Assembly (NCBI RefSeq): GCF_013248905.1
Contig: NZ_JABRVS010000001.1
Location: 3,348,001 to 3,412,000 of the forward strand
Source of the DNA: Shewanella sp. VB17
GTDB taxonomy: Bacteria > Pseudomonadota > Gammaproteobacteria > Enterobacterales > Shewanellaceae
Length of the DNA: 64,000 bases
Direction of reading: 5' to 3'
The notes below the pieces were generated by a model. That model ran no database searches. It had not been told where the DNA came from and worked only from the letters and a program-made list of their open reading frames with translations. This document shows, piece by piece, positions 10,901-20,200 of this stretch. The position numbers and the translations under genes were made by a program. Within the stretch, counting starts at the first letter, position 1. Each line of letters starts with the position of its first letter.

Positions 10901-11939
10901 ACTTGTTGAAGATAATGAAACTAATCAAGAAGTTGCTGTAGGAATGATGGAGCCTTTTAACCTTGATATCACTGTCGCAAATAATGGTCAGGAAGCCTTA
11001 GATAAATTAGCTGAAACCAGCTTTGATCTGATACTCATGGACATGCAAATGCCCGTAATGGATGGTATTACAGCTACGGAAACGATCCGTAAAAACACAC
11101 AATATGACCACTTACCTATCGTTGCGATGACAGCAAATGCCATGGAAAGCGATGTGCAAAACTGTAAAGCCGCGGGCATGAACGACCACATAGGTAAGCC
11201 CATCGACTTTACGATCCTTAAAACAAAACTCAGACAGTATATCCTTGAGTTCACCCCTGAAAATTCAAAAAAATCGATTATTAATGAGCAAGAACACACT
11301 GATAAAAACGAATTCACAGAAATTAAAGAATCCAATCTTGAATGTAAAATAGATGAGGTACCTGGTATTGATATCGCGTTAGGCATATCAAGGATTGGAG
11401 GTAATACAACTAAATATTGGGAGATACTAGAGCGCTTTGTCATTTCACAGATTGAGGCAATGATTAATCTCAAGCAAGCTATGATCATTAAAGATATTGA
11501 AACAGCGACACGGACTGCACATTCACTGCGCGGGGCAGCCTCAAATATGGCGGCAGCAACCCTGTCTGATATGGCAAAAGAGATAGAGGATTCACTCAAT
11601 AACCATATTTATCCTGAAGAAGTCGAAGTTGATAGGATCATCGAACACCTACACACCCTACGTACTCATATCGAAGTAGCAAAGCCAATAGTGACTGAGT
11701 CTCCAATTCCAAAGCAAGAGCCAGTAGAGTCTATTGATGATAATGTTTCTCTAGACACGTTAATCACTATGATAGAAAATTATGACACTCAAGCACTAGA
11801 GGAAATACACAGAGTTAAACACTCTCTGATTAGTCATCCATTAGATTTTAATGACATCGAGAAAGCCATTGAAACTTTCGATTTTGATAAAGCCAAAGAA
11901 TTAACTGAAAAACTGATGGAAACGGCAACCCATAAATAA
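7917..11939 (+). CDS. Hybrid sensor histidine kinase (TM-HAMP-GAF-PAS-HisKA-HATPase-REC-REC-HPt)
   Basis: 1340 aa inner-membrane kinase. Two membrane segments (about 13-30 and 222-244) flank a roughly 190-residue periplasmic domain. A HAMP-like linker, a GAF-like region (about 310-450) and a PAS domain (about 470-590) follow. The HisKA box NMSHEIRTPMN carries the phosphorylated His610; the ATPase has DSGIGLSPEQQ and GGTGLGLTISKRL. Two receiver domains carry Asp899 (FMDWNMPG) and Asp1042 (LMDMQMPVMDG); the HPt domain has His1202 (AHSLRGAASN). About 95 residues without a recognised domain follow. This is a complete four-step phosphorelay. Its divergent neighbour is an HD-GYP response regulator, the same pairing as RpfC/RpfG. 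The signal sensed cannot be told from sequence. Confidence 0.94.
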   Translation: MSLTKAHLSYTSKALFSLILTSLFICITFTVYHQQNEEHLIDNFTRLHTANDLLHELRISTNQQTAFAKLYALTGSERWLALFEQVMAIRNGTATFPEGTSITYWEKVLNPEFNLIKLNDISSIDSFPVIDKIKKMGANDYELTQLSLALQQANETAADERRALTRLTNNPNANPDVMNNLLSVQYLSDTSKVITMIGIASRSLNDRAYAEQTLNIESEEFIYNIQMLSLFVFIISIICFFVLQWRLYIYPLKNMQKIVIDHVAENNFNFVLDENTKGEMGVFNKALNNVLKNVSGQLQRNALLKDFSVVLRGQENTESLGKDVNHFLISKLNLPLIGIYVLDGEALERVAGIGYSSDSPKRYTHNDSTHKSILYGQEYRHFKNLNDKYSIMLNGSNLSLAEMHYFPLVVNQSPVGLLEIGTLSPLEDSVELWIKDVIDDLAIGVQLTRNLEIQKKTELKVVEQLELNRQILDAIPNPMYYRNVDSEYIGVNESFTAFFGLFEADIIGSTPKDIFEKETAQQFENSKTQLLENIGSLDYEARLINANGDLRDVMVYEATFFSTKGDPDGVVGLLLDVTERKQMEVELRKAKEAADEVSRAKGDFLANMSHEIRTPMNAIIGMSHLALNSDLNPKQRSYVSKIDMAAKSLLGIINDILDFSKMEAGKLVTENVDFRLDEVLDNLTNIIAVKADEKGLEFLFDIDPRIPLALVGDPLRIGQILINLCGNAIKFTESGEVVVKVQLLEQTDSILSLQFDVSDSGIGLSPEQQEKLFKSFSQADASITRKYGGTGLGLTISKRLVEIMGGKIWVTSQAAQGSTFSFTLDCELQDAKMKKNYQPIENLINKPMLVVDDNDVAREILVNLLTMMKFCPSAVSNGQEALSAIENENINPYELVFMDWNMPGINGIETIKKIKAMDLIKQPKIILVTAYGREVGMTDDIQQLLDGIIIKPVNPSILFDSVMNAYGIENLKLKDHGKHENIEEIKLDLSGKSILLVEDNETNQEVAVGMMEPFNLDITVANNGQEALDKLAETSFDLILMDMQMPVMDGITATETIRKNTQYDHLPIVAMTANAMESDVQNCKAAGMNDHIGKPIDFTILKTKLRQYILEFTPENSKKSIINEQEHTDKNEFTEIKESNLECKIDEVPGIDIALGISRIGGNTTKYWEILERFVISQIEAMINLKQAMIIKDIETATRTAHSLRGAASNMAAATLSDMAKEIEDSLNNHIYPEEVEVDRIIEHLHTLRTHIEVAKPIVTESPIPKQEPVESIDDNVSLDTLITMIENYDTQALEEIHRVKHSLISHPLDFNDIEKAIETFDFDKAKELTEKLMETATHK

Positions 11940-11975
11940 AAAAACCGATCCATAAAGATGAGAACGGTTTTTTTA
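11936..11975. terminator. Rho-independent terminator, probably bidirectional
   Basis: An A-run plus ACCG pairs with CGGT plus a T-run around a loop of about 17 bases. It follows the hybrid kinase stop directly and lies 45 bases from the purF stop on the other strand, so it can serve both converging transcripts. Confidence 0.75.
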
Positions 11976-12020
11976 CTGTTGAAGAATATCGTCTAATCAA
12001 GTATTACAGTGCTTAACCCA

Positions 12021-13535
12021 CTAAGGATGACAAACATTATGCAATTCTAAATTAGTTCCTATATCTTTATTTTTATTGGCTTTTGCATCATCATTACGTA
12101 ATTGTGTAATGTGGTCAAGATAAGCTTGGTCGACATCATTTGTAATATAATTACCATCAAAAACGGATGTTTCAAAACGTTTTATCTCTGGATTTTCCAT
12201 GCGAACGGATTCAATAAGATCTTCTAGATCTTGAAAAATCATACCATCCGCACCAATCATTTTACTGATCTCATCCACGTCTCTTCCATGTGCAATAAGC
12301 TCACTGGCCGTCGGCATGTCGACGCCATAAACATTCGGAAAACGAATTTCAGGCGCCGCTGAAGCAAAATAGACCTTCTTAGCACCCGCTTCACGGGCCA
12401 TCTCAATGATCTGCTCAGAGGTAGTACCACGAACCACTGAATCATCAACAAGTAGTACGTTTTTACCTTTAAACTCCACCCCTATAGCATTGAGCTTACG
12501 ACGCACTGACTTTTGGCGCTCTTGTTGACCAGGCATAATAAACGTGCGACCAATATAACGGTTTTTAACAAAACCTTGACGATATGGAAGCGCTAAATGA
12601 CGTGCAATTTCAAGCGCGGTGTCACATGAAGTTTCAGGAATTGGAATGACCACATCAATATCATGGTCTTCCCACTCACGCTTAATTTTTTCGCCTAACT
12701 TAGCCCCCATATTGACACGACTGCCATACACTGAGACTTTATCAATAGTCGAATCTGGACGGGCAAAATAAACAAACTCAAATAAGCAAGGCGCATAGCT
12801 TGGTGAATCAGCGCATTGCTGAGTATATAATTCACCTTCAAGCGAAATATAGACCGCTTCGCCAGGTGCAACATCACGCATGAGCTTAAAACCAACAGCG
12901 TCTAAAGCCACACTTTCAGAAGCCACCATATATTCAGTGCCATTTTCAGTCTCTTGTTTACCAAGAACCAAAGGACGGATCCCGAACGGATCACGAAAAG
13001 CCACTAAACCTTGACCGATAATCAAGGCTGCAACGGCGTAGGCACCACGAGTCAATGAGTGTACTTTTGCTACGGCATCAAATACTTCTTCAGCGCTTAA
13101 ATTTTCATTTTTACACTGCTGGATCTCATCGGCAAGTAGATTCAACAAAACCTCAGAATCTGAAGTGGTATTGACATGACGACGTTGCTTAATCAGGCGA
13201 TCATGTAACTCAACCGTATTGGTCAAATTACCATTGTGAACCAATGAAATTCCAAATGGAGAATTCACATAAAAAGGCTGTGCTTCAGATGCACTTGAAC
13301 TGCCAGCAGTAGGGTAACGAACATGACCTAACCCTGCACAGCCCTGAAGACGAAGCATATGTTTAACTTCAAACACGTCTTTTACCAGACCATTCGCCTT
13401 ACGCAATCTAAATGCACTACCATCAACCGTCACGATACCTGCAGCATCTTGTCCTCGATGTTGTAGTACAGTTAGTGCATCATAAATTGGTTGGTTAACC
13501 GCAGTTCGACCAACTATTCCGACAATACCACACAT
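12021..13535 (-). CDS. purF: Amidophosphoribosyltransferase
   Basis: 504 aa, first committed step of purine synthesis: PRPP plus glutamine gives 5-phosphoribosylamine. The Ntn-hydrolase domain begins MCGIVGIVG, so Cys2 becomes the N-terminal nucleophile, and QHRGQDAAGI follows. The C-terminal phosphoribosyltransferase domain has the PRPP loop VLLVDDSVVRGTTS. Start ATG has GAGGAAG seven bases upstream. It is the last gene of a minus-strand run with cvpA, dedD, folC and truA, the usual gammaproteobacterial arrangement. No clear PurR box was found upstream of cvpA. Confidence 0.98.
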   Translation of the reverse strand: MCGIVGIVGRTAVNQPIYDALTVLQHRGQDAAGIVTVDGSAFRLRKANGLVKDVFEVKHMLRLQGCAGLGHVRYPTAGSSSASEAQPFYVNSPFGISLVHNGNLTNTVELHDRLIKQRRHVNTTSDSEVLLNLLADEIQQCKNENLSAEEVFDAVAKVHSLTRGAYAVAALIIGQGLVAFRDPFGIRPLVLGKQETENGTEYMVASESVALDAVGFKLMRDVAPGEAVYISLEGELYTQQCADSPSYAPCLFEFVYFARPDSTIDKVSVYGSRVNMGAKLGEKIKREWEDHDIDVVIPIPETSCDTALEIARHLALPYRQGFVKNRYIGRTFIMPGQQERQKSVRRKLNAIGVEFKGKNVLLVDDSVVRGTTSEQIIEMAREAGAKKVYFASAAPEIRFPNVYGVDMPTASELIAHGRDVDEISKMIGADGMIFQDLEDLIESVRMENPEIKRFETSVFDGNYITNDVDQAYLDHITQLRNDDAKANKNKDIGTNLELHNVCHP

Positions 13536-13629
13536 GGGTAAGCTTCCTCATTGTAAGATGTTCTGATTAGTTAGAACCTTAAGCTATTAATAAAAAAGCT
13601 ATTTAGGAACCGATAATACGTAAATCATT

Positions 13630-14118
13630 TTATATTTTTGGAACAAAACTAGACGTGTTTTCCACGTAATCAAAAAACCATTGAATAACGACACCAAATT
13701 CTGGCACTATTTTGGAACTCTGCCACCAATCGGTATTGGGTGCACCAGTAAAAGCATCCATAAAAAACAATAAAGCACTCGCAATTAACGCACCTCTTAG
13801 TGCACCGAAACACAAACCAAGTACTCTATCTGTCCCAGATAGCCCAGTTTTATCCACTAATTGCCCAACAAGGTAATTAATTAACGCCCCAAGAATTAAT
13901 GTTGCAATAAAAAGGATAGCAATGGCAATGCCATTACGTAACATTTCATCTTGCATCTGAGTGAGATAAACTGAGAGATCTTGATAAAACTGACTGGCAA
14001 CAAAAAATGCAGCAAACCAGACCACAAGTGACATGGCTTCTTTAACGAAACCACGAAGCAAACTAATAAGAGTCGATACTCCTATAACAGTAAAAATGGC
14101 GTAATCAATCCAGACCAT
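13630..14118 (-). CDS. cvpA: CvpA family inner-membrane protein
   Basis: 162 aa with four hydrophobic segments (about residues 4-24, 28-46, 63-85 and 100-122). The opening MVWIDYAIFTVIGVSTLISL and the motif LRGFVKEAMSL are typical of the CvpA family. In E. coli CvpA is needed for colicin V production; in other bacteria it is linked to envelope stress and bile tolerance. Its exact role is unsettled. It lies upstream of purF, the same pair as in E. coli. Confidence 0.95.
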   Translation of the reverse strand: MVWIDYAIFTVIGVSTLISLLRGFVKEAMSLVVWFAAFFVASQFYQDLSVYLTQMQDEMLRNGIAIAILFIATLILGALINYLVGQLVDKTGLSGTDRVLGLCFGALRGALIASALLFFMDAFTGAPNTDWWQSSKIVPEFGVVIQWFFDYVENTSSFVPKI

Positions 14119-14328
14119 TGGAAAAGTAATCCAGCAAAGGAGTTAAGACGGCAAGATCTTAACAGAGACTAAAGACATTCTCACCATAATGATGAAAAAT
14201 ATTGTTTCTATTTCTAATCACTGTTTTCGACTGAAGCTGCCTATTGACATAAATCGAGTAAAAAACAATCATGATTTAATGTGAAAAAACTGTATTTTGA
14301 CTAAAAATAGAACGGTAACACCCTAATG

Positions 14329-14889
14329 TTAAAAAGCCATCGGATCGTAATTAACAATACGTCCAGTCAGTTTAGTTAATTTCTTAATATCGGAACGTAA
14401 CGCTTGTAATTTGCTTTTTGATACATCAGGCCCTACAAATACCTTAGTGAGCTGCCCATCTATAGGGTGTTCAGGTAGTGTATAAGCAGTAAAACCTTTA
14501 TTTCTTAATTGTTTAACTAATCCATTCACATTAGTCGCACTCTTAAAACTGCCTAACTGTAAGGTATAGGCCAACACACTCGACTTGTTAAGCTTATGAG
14601 AGATTGATGCCGCTTTACTCTCTTGAGCCTCTTTCTCCTCAATTGCATGCACTAATTCATCGAGTTCATCTGGAGCAGAGTTTGACCCCGATTCAATTTC
14701 ACTCAGCTCCACAGACTTAATCTCTGCTTGAGGTAATTCGACCTTTTTCACTTCTGGACGCAGTGGGATCTCCGCAAAATGCTCAATTTGATGTTCTGTT
14801 TTACCGTCTAAAATATCCGGTAAAAAGATGACCCCTAAGGCAACAAGAACGATAACTCCGACTAGGCGGTTCTGAAAATGACTAGACAA
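14329..14889 (-). CDS. dedD: DedD-like SPOR-domain protein
   Basis: 186 aa bitopic membrane protein. A short cytosolic N-terminus (SSHFQNRLVG), one membrane segment (about 10-26), an acidic linker and a C-terminal SPOR domain (about 110-186, starting YTLQLGSFKSATNVNGLV) can be read. SPOR domains bind denuded glycan strands of septal peptidoglycan, so the protein is expected at the division site. The start is a TTG at 14889 with a very strong AGGGAGG four bases before it. It sits between folC and cvpA as in related genomes. Confidence 0.93.
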   Translation of the reverse strand: MSSHFQNRLVGVIVLVALGVIFLPDILDGKTEHQIEHFAEIPLRPEVKKVELPQAEIKSVELSEIESGSNSAPDELDELVHAIEEKEAQESKAASISHKLNKSSVLAYTLQLGSFKSATNVNGLVKQLRNKGFTAYTLPEHPIDGQLTKVFVGPDVSKSKLQALRSDIKKLTKLTGRIVNYDPMAF

Positions 14890-14918
14890 TTTGCCTCCCT
14901 AAAAAACCATTGAAATAC

Positions 14919-16184
14919 TTAAAAATTGAGTGTTAAGGCTTTAAATTCAGCCACCGTATAAAAAGATCCAAAGACTATCACGGCATCATCCGGAGTCAGG
15001 ATTAAACTAAGCTCACTCCATGCCAACGCTAGATTCGTATATTGTGATGAGGAGCTTGAATCACATAATGCCGCTTGTAAATCTTCAGGAGTCGCACTTC
15101 TATCCGTATCAAGCCCGATGAATACCCAATGATCAATTTTTTCGTCTAAAATATGGATGACTTGCGTGCAATCTTTATCTTTTAGCATGCCACATACGGC
15201 AAATAAACGTGTAGGCTTAATCGCGTTTAAACGAGTCGCGAGATACCTTGCAGCATGAGGATTATGGGCAACATCAAGCATGATCAAGGGTTGCTGACTC
15301 ACCACTTCTAATCGGCCCGCTAAACGGGCATCTGAAATCGCCCGCTTAATGAGCTCAGTAGAAATATTGGGCCACCCCAACTCGATAACAGCCAGAGCGG
15401 TCGCAGCATTTGGAAGCGGTAATTGTGGTAACGGCAGTTGAGTCATTGAACGACTTATGCCATTAAAATCCCATTGTTGGTTATTGTCCACACTCAATTG
15501 ATAATTAAAATGCTGATTAACACAGTAAAGATCTGTGCCTTTATGCTTCGCGACCTCTAACAAACTATTGGGGATGTCAGGCTCACCTACTATCCCAGGC
15601 TTTAGCGTCCTAAATACCCCCGCTTTTTCAGTCGCAACGGAATCTCGAGTAGTGCCTAAGTATTCCTGATGGTCTAGATCAATCGATGTGACCACTGCGA
15701 TATCAGAATCAATCATGTTGGTCGCATCTAATCGCCCACCTAATCCAACTTCAAGCAAGATCACATCTAACTTTACTGACTTAAATATAAAGAGCGCTGC
15801 CAATGTTGCGAATTCAAAAAAGCTTAAAGAAATATTCTCCCTAGCAGCATTTATCATCTCAAATGCTTGAATTAACTGCTCATCCTGCGCATCCTTACCA
15901 TTTATTCGAACACGTTCATTATACTTGAGTATATGGGGTGAGCTGTACACACCTACAGTGTAGCCAGCCAGCAATAAAATATGCTCAACGATAGCACAAG
16001 TGGTTCCTTTGCCATTCGTCCCTGCAACGGTCACCACCTTTGTCTCACCTAAACTTCTCAATCCCAAACGATCAGCAACGATAGAAACTCTCTCTAATCC
16101 CATATCAATCTCTTGAGGATGTATGGCAATAAGATGATCTAACCATAACGCTAAACTGGTATTTTTTTCGGAGGTAATGGACAT
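14919..16184 (-). CDS. folC: Dihydrofolate / folylpolyglutamate synthase
   Basis: 421 aa Mur-ligase-family enzyme that adds L-alanine-like substrate glutamate to dihydropteroate and further glutamates to folate. The ATP loop VTVAGTNGKGTTCAIVEHIL is near residue 45, and the family motifs YSSPHILKYNERVRING and LLEVGLGGRLDATN follow. Length is normal. It lies between truA and dedD; in most gammaproteobacteria accD stands immediately upstream of folC, and here only 60 bases separate folC from truA. Confidence 0.97.
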   Translation of the reverse strand: MSITSEKNTSLALWLDHLIAIHPQEIDMGLERVSIVADRLGLRSLGETKVVTVAGTNGKGTTCAIVEHILLLAGYTVGVYSSPHILKYNERVRINGKDAQDEQLIQAFEMINAARENISLSFFEFATLAALFIFKSVKLDVILLEVGLGGRLDATNMIDSDIAVVTSIDLDHQEYLGTTRDSVATEKAGVFRTLKPGIVGEPDIPNSLLEVAKHKGTDLYCVNQHFNYQLSVDNNQQWDFNGISRSMTQLPLPQLPLPNAATALAVIELGWPNISTELIKRAISDARLAGRLEVVSQQPLIMLDVAHNPHAARYLATRLNAIKPTRLFAVCGMLKDKDCTQVIHILDEKIDHWVFIGLDTDRSATPEDLQAALCDSSSSSQYTNLALAWSELSLILTPDDAVIVFGSFYTVAEFKALTLNF

Positions 16185-16243
16185 TATTGTTAGCTTCCCA
16201 ACTATTTGAATAATCTTAAAGATATAACACTACATACTGATAC

Positions 16244-17029
16244 TCAATCCAGCATAAACAGGGGACCTAACGCAAGCTTTGGCAATTCATAACGCTCTGG
16301 ATACGTCACCTCTACCATATACAGCCCATTAGGTTTAGCTGTTGGGGCAGCTTTGCTTCTATCTTTTAGTGCAAGCAACTCAGGGATCCACTCATGGGTC
16401 CGTGATCCCAAACCCACTTCAATCAACGATCCCACTATGTTTCGTACCATATGATGTAAAAATGCATTAGCTTTGATGTCGACACAAATATACATTCCCT
16501 GGCGAGTCACACTGACCTCATGAACATGACGGTTTGGTGATTTGGATTGGCAATGGAGTGCCCTTAAACTGGTAAAGTCATGCTCACCTACTAAATGCTG
16601 AGCAGCGTGATGCATCTTATTTTCATCTAAATGGGTTCTATAGTGACTCACCCCAGAACGTAAAATACCAGGACGTAACGGGTAATTATAAATCATATAT
16701 CGATATCGACGCGCCGTTGCAGAAAAACGAGCATGAAAATCGTCATCAACCACTTTAGCCCACCTTACCGCAATATCATCAGGTAAGTTTACATTGACCC
16801 CTAAGGTCCAAGCTGACTCTTTACGTATTGCAGTGGTATCAAAGTGAACAACTTGTCCTGTCGCATGAACCCCTGTATCCGTTCTTCCTGCGCATTGAAC
16901 ACTAATCTTTTCATTCGCCACTGTTGACAGCGCTTTCTCTAGCTGAGCTTGAACTGAATCAACTTCCAGCTGACGCTGCCAGCCGAAATATTTACTGCCA
17001 TCATATTCGATACCTAACGCTACTCGCAT
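16244..17029 (-). CDS. truA: tRNA pseudouridine synthase A
   Basis: About 261 aa. TruA converts U38-U40 of many tRNA anticodon stems to pseudouridine. The catalytic Asp is in CAGRTDTGVHATGQVVHF; other family motifs are GIEYDGSKYFGWQRQ and FLHHMVRNIVGSL. The ATG at 17029 is chosen because AGAGG lies just before it and the product then opens at the conserved MRVALGIEYDGS; an ATG five codons upstream is possible. Downstream of fimV and its terminator, upstream of folC. Confidence 0.97.
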   Translation of the reverse strand: MRVALGIEYDGSKYFGWQRQLEVDSVQAQLEKALSTVANEKISVQCAGRTDTGVHATGQVVHFDTTAIRKESAWTLGVNVNLPDDIAVRWAKVVDDDFHARFSATARRYRYMIYNYPLRPGILRSGVSHYRTHLDENKMHHAAQHLVGEHDFTSLRALHCQSKSPNRHVHEVSVTRQGMYICVDIKANAFLHHMVRNIVGSLIEVGLGSRTHEWIPELLALKDRSKAAPTAKPNGLYMVEVTYPERYELPKLALGPLFMLD

Positions 17030-17201
17030 ACCACCTCTATACATACCGCTAACCCACTATTAAAAATAACAGGTAATACTCAAATCTATTTGGTGCTAAA
17101 TTCTAACATAATGGATGACCAATCTCATGCGGTAAAGTCGACAAATAACTTCAAATCTGGTTTACATCCATTATCTTAAATTAATAGCCAATTAACTGAT
17201 C

Positions 17202-17228
17202 AAAAATGGCGCTGAGTGCGCCATTTTT
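17202..17228 (-). terminator. Terminator after fimV
   Basis: An 11-bp perfect stem (17202-17212 with 17218-17228) around the loop TGAGT. On the minus strand it ends in five Us, 20 bases past the fimV stop, separating fimV from truA. Confidence 0.85.
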
Positions 17229-17248
17229 GAGTCTAATAAAACCATACT

Positions 17249-20200
17249 CTAGTCGAGTGTTTTAACCAGCCCTTCAGCTTCTTCTTTCTGCCTATCATTT
17301 CCATCAAGCTCAACTTCCTTAAGTAAAGCGATGGCACTGTCATTATCTTCTATCTCTATGTAAGCTCGAGCCAGATCTAATTTAGCATTAATTGAATTTT
17401 CTTCATCATCAACGTCCACCATAGCAGCATTGCCCATCAAATTATCAAGTTCTCCCATATCAACATCGAGCTCTTTATATTGATCCATGTCGGCTGTATC
17501 TTCCTCAGCCTCATTCAATAACCGATCGATATCAATAAAATCATTATCTTTCTTAAACGCCGTAATGTCATCTTCAGCAATATCACTTACCGATACGTTA
17601 ATCTCTTCTTGTGCATCTAAGTCCGCTTCATCGGCAGCTTCATCAAGGTTATCTATCTCTAGCTCAGCGGCAATGTCTGCACTTAAATTAGCCAAATCAT
17701 CTTCGGCCTCTGTGTCTAAGCTCTCAATTGCTAACTCTGCCGCAATCTCTGTACTTTCATCAATCAAGTCATCTTCGGCGTCTATATCTGCTGCTGTTTC
17801 TTCGACGGTCGTATCACCTGCATCATTATTGTCAGGCTCATCACTCTCATCAAGTCCGGCAAGCAATGAATCTACATCCGCTTCATCGGCAGCTTCATCA
17901 AGGTTATCTGTCTCTAGCTCAGCGGCAATGTCTGCACTTAAATTAGCCAAATCATCTTCGGCCTCTGTGTCTAAGCTCTCAATTGCTAACTCTGCCGTAA
18001 TCTCTGTACTTTCATCAATCAAGTCATCTTCGGCGTCTATATCTGCCGCCGTTTCTTTGACGGTCGTATCACCTGCATCATTATTGTCAGACTCATCGCT
18101 CTCATCAAGTCCGGCAAGCAATGAATCTAAGTCCGCTTCATCGGCCTCTTCATCAAGATTATCTATCTCTAACTCAGCGGCAATGTCTGCACTTAAATTA
18201 GCCAAATCATCTTCGGCGTCTATATCTGCCGCCGTTTCTTCGCTAGCCGTATCACCTGCATCATGATTGTCAGGCTCATCACTCTCATCAAGTCCTGCAA
18301 GCAATGAATCTACATCCGCTTCATCGGCCGCTTCATCAAGGTTATCTATCTCTAACTCAGCGGCAATGTCTGCACTGAGATCAATCGAATCATCTTCAGT
18401 GTCTATACCTGCCACCGTTTCTTCGCTAGCCGTATCACCTGCATCATGATTGTCAGGCTCATCACTCTCATCAAGTCCTGCAAGCAATGAATCTAAGTCC
18501 GCTTCATCGGCCGCTTCATCAAGGTTATCTATCTCTAACTCAGCGGCAATGTCTTCACTGAGATCAATCGAATCATCTTCAGTGTCTATACCTGCCACCG
18601 CTTCTTCGCTAGCCGTATCACCTGCATCATGATTGTCAGGCTCATCGCTCTCATCAAGTCCTGCAAGCAATGAATCTAAGTCCGCTTCATCGGCCGCTTC
18701 ATCAAGGTTATCTATCTCTAACTCAGCGGCAATGTCTTCACTGAGATCAATCGAATCATCTTCGGCGTCTGTATCTGCCGCCGTTTCTTCGCTAGCCGTA
18801 TCACCTGCATCATGATTGTCAGACTCATCGCTCTCATCAAGTCCTGCAAGCAATGAATCTAAGTCAGCTTCATCGGCCTCTTCATCAAGATTATCTATCT
18901 CTAGCTCAGCGGCAATGTCTGCACTGAGATCAATCAAGTCATCTTCGGCGTCTGTATCTGCCGCCGTTTCTTCGACGGTTATATCACCTGCATCATTATT
19001 GTCAGGCTCATCACTCTCATCAAGTCCTGCAAGCAATGAATCTAAGTCCGCTTCATCGGCGTCTTCATCAAGGTTATCTATCTCTAACTCAGCGGCAATG
19101 TCTTCACTGAGATCAATCGAATCATCTTCGGCGTCTGTATCTGCCGCCGTTTCTTCGACGGTTATATCACCTGCATCATGATTGTCAGGCTCATCACTCT
19201 CATCAAGTCCTGCAAGCAATGAATCTAAGTCAGCTTCATCGGCCTCTTCATCAAGATTATCTATCTCTAGCTCAGCGGCAATGTCTGCACTGAGATCAAT
19301 CAAGTCATCTTCGGCGTCTGTATCTGCCGCCGTTTCTTCGACGGTTATATCACCGGCATCATTATTGTCAGGCTCATCACTCTCATCAAGTCCTGCAAGC
19401 AATGAATCTACATCCGCTTCATCGGCGTCTTCATCAAGATTATCTATCTCTAACTCAGCGGCAATGTCTTCACTGAGATCTGCCGAATCATCTTCGGCGT
19501 CTGTATCTGCCGCCGTTTCTTCGACGGTTATATCACCGGCATCATTATTGTCAGGCTCATCACTCTCATCAAGTCCTGCAAGCAATGAATCTAAGTCAGC
19601 TTCATCGGCCTCTTCATCAAGATTATCTATCTCTAGCTCAGCGGCAATGTCTGCACTGAGATCAATCGAATCATCTTCGGCGTCTGTATCTGCCGCCTTT
19701 TCTTCGACGGTTATATCACCGGCATCATTATTGTCAGGCTCATCACTCTCTAAGTCAGCTTCATCGGCCTCTTCATCAAGATTATCTATCTCTAGCTCAG
19801 CGGCAATGTCTGCACTGAGATCAATCGAATCATCTTCGGCGTCTGTATCTGCCGCCTTTTCTTCGACGGTTATATCACCGGCATCATTATTGTCAGGCTC
19901 ATCACTCTCATCAAGTCCTGCAAGCAATGAATCTAAGTCCGCTTCATCGGCGTCTTCATCAAGGTTATCTATCTCTAGCTCAGCGGCAATATCTGCACTG
20001 AGATCTGCCGAATCATCTTCGGCGTCTGTATCTGCCGCCGTTTCTTCGACGGTTATGTCACCGGCATCATTATTGTCAGGCTCATCAAGTCCTGCAAGCA
20101 ATGAGTCTAACTCTGCCTCATCAACCTGCTCATCAATGGTGTCGGTCTCTAATACTGCCGTAATTTCATCACGTAAATTCGCCAACTCATCTTCAGTATC

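Noticed and set aside
10988..11599. 203-codon minus-strand frame inside the hybrid kinase gene
   Set aside because: It lies wholly opposite the second receiver and HPt domains, has no ribosome site and no family likeness.
14119..14328. PurR operator upstream of cvpA-purF
   Set aside because: No sequence close to the ACGCAAACGTTTGCGT consensus could be found by eye.
17620..20170. Regular repeats that could suggest a CRISPR array
   Set aside because: Units are contiguous 183-bp copies with no unique spacers and they encode part of FimV.
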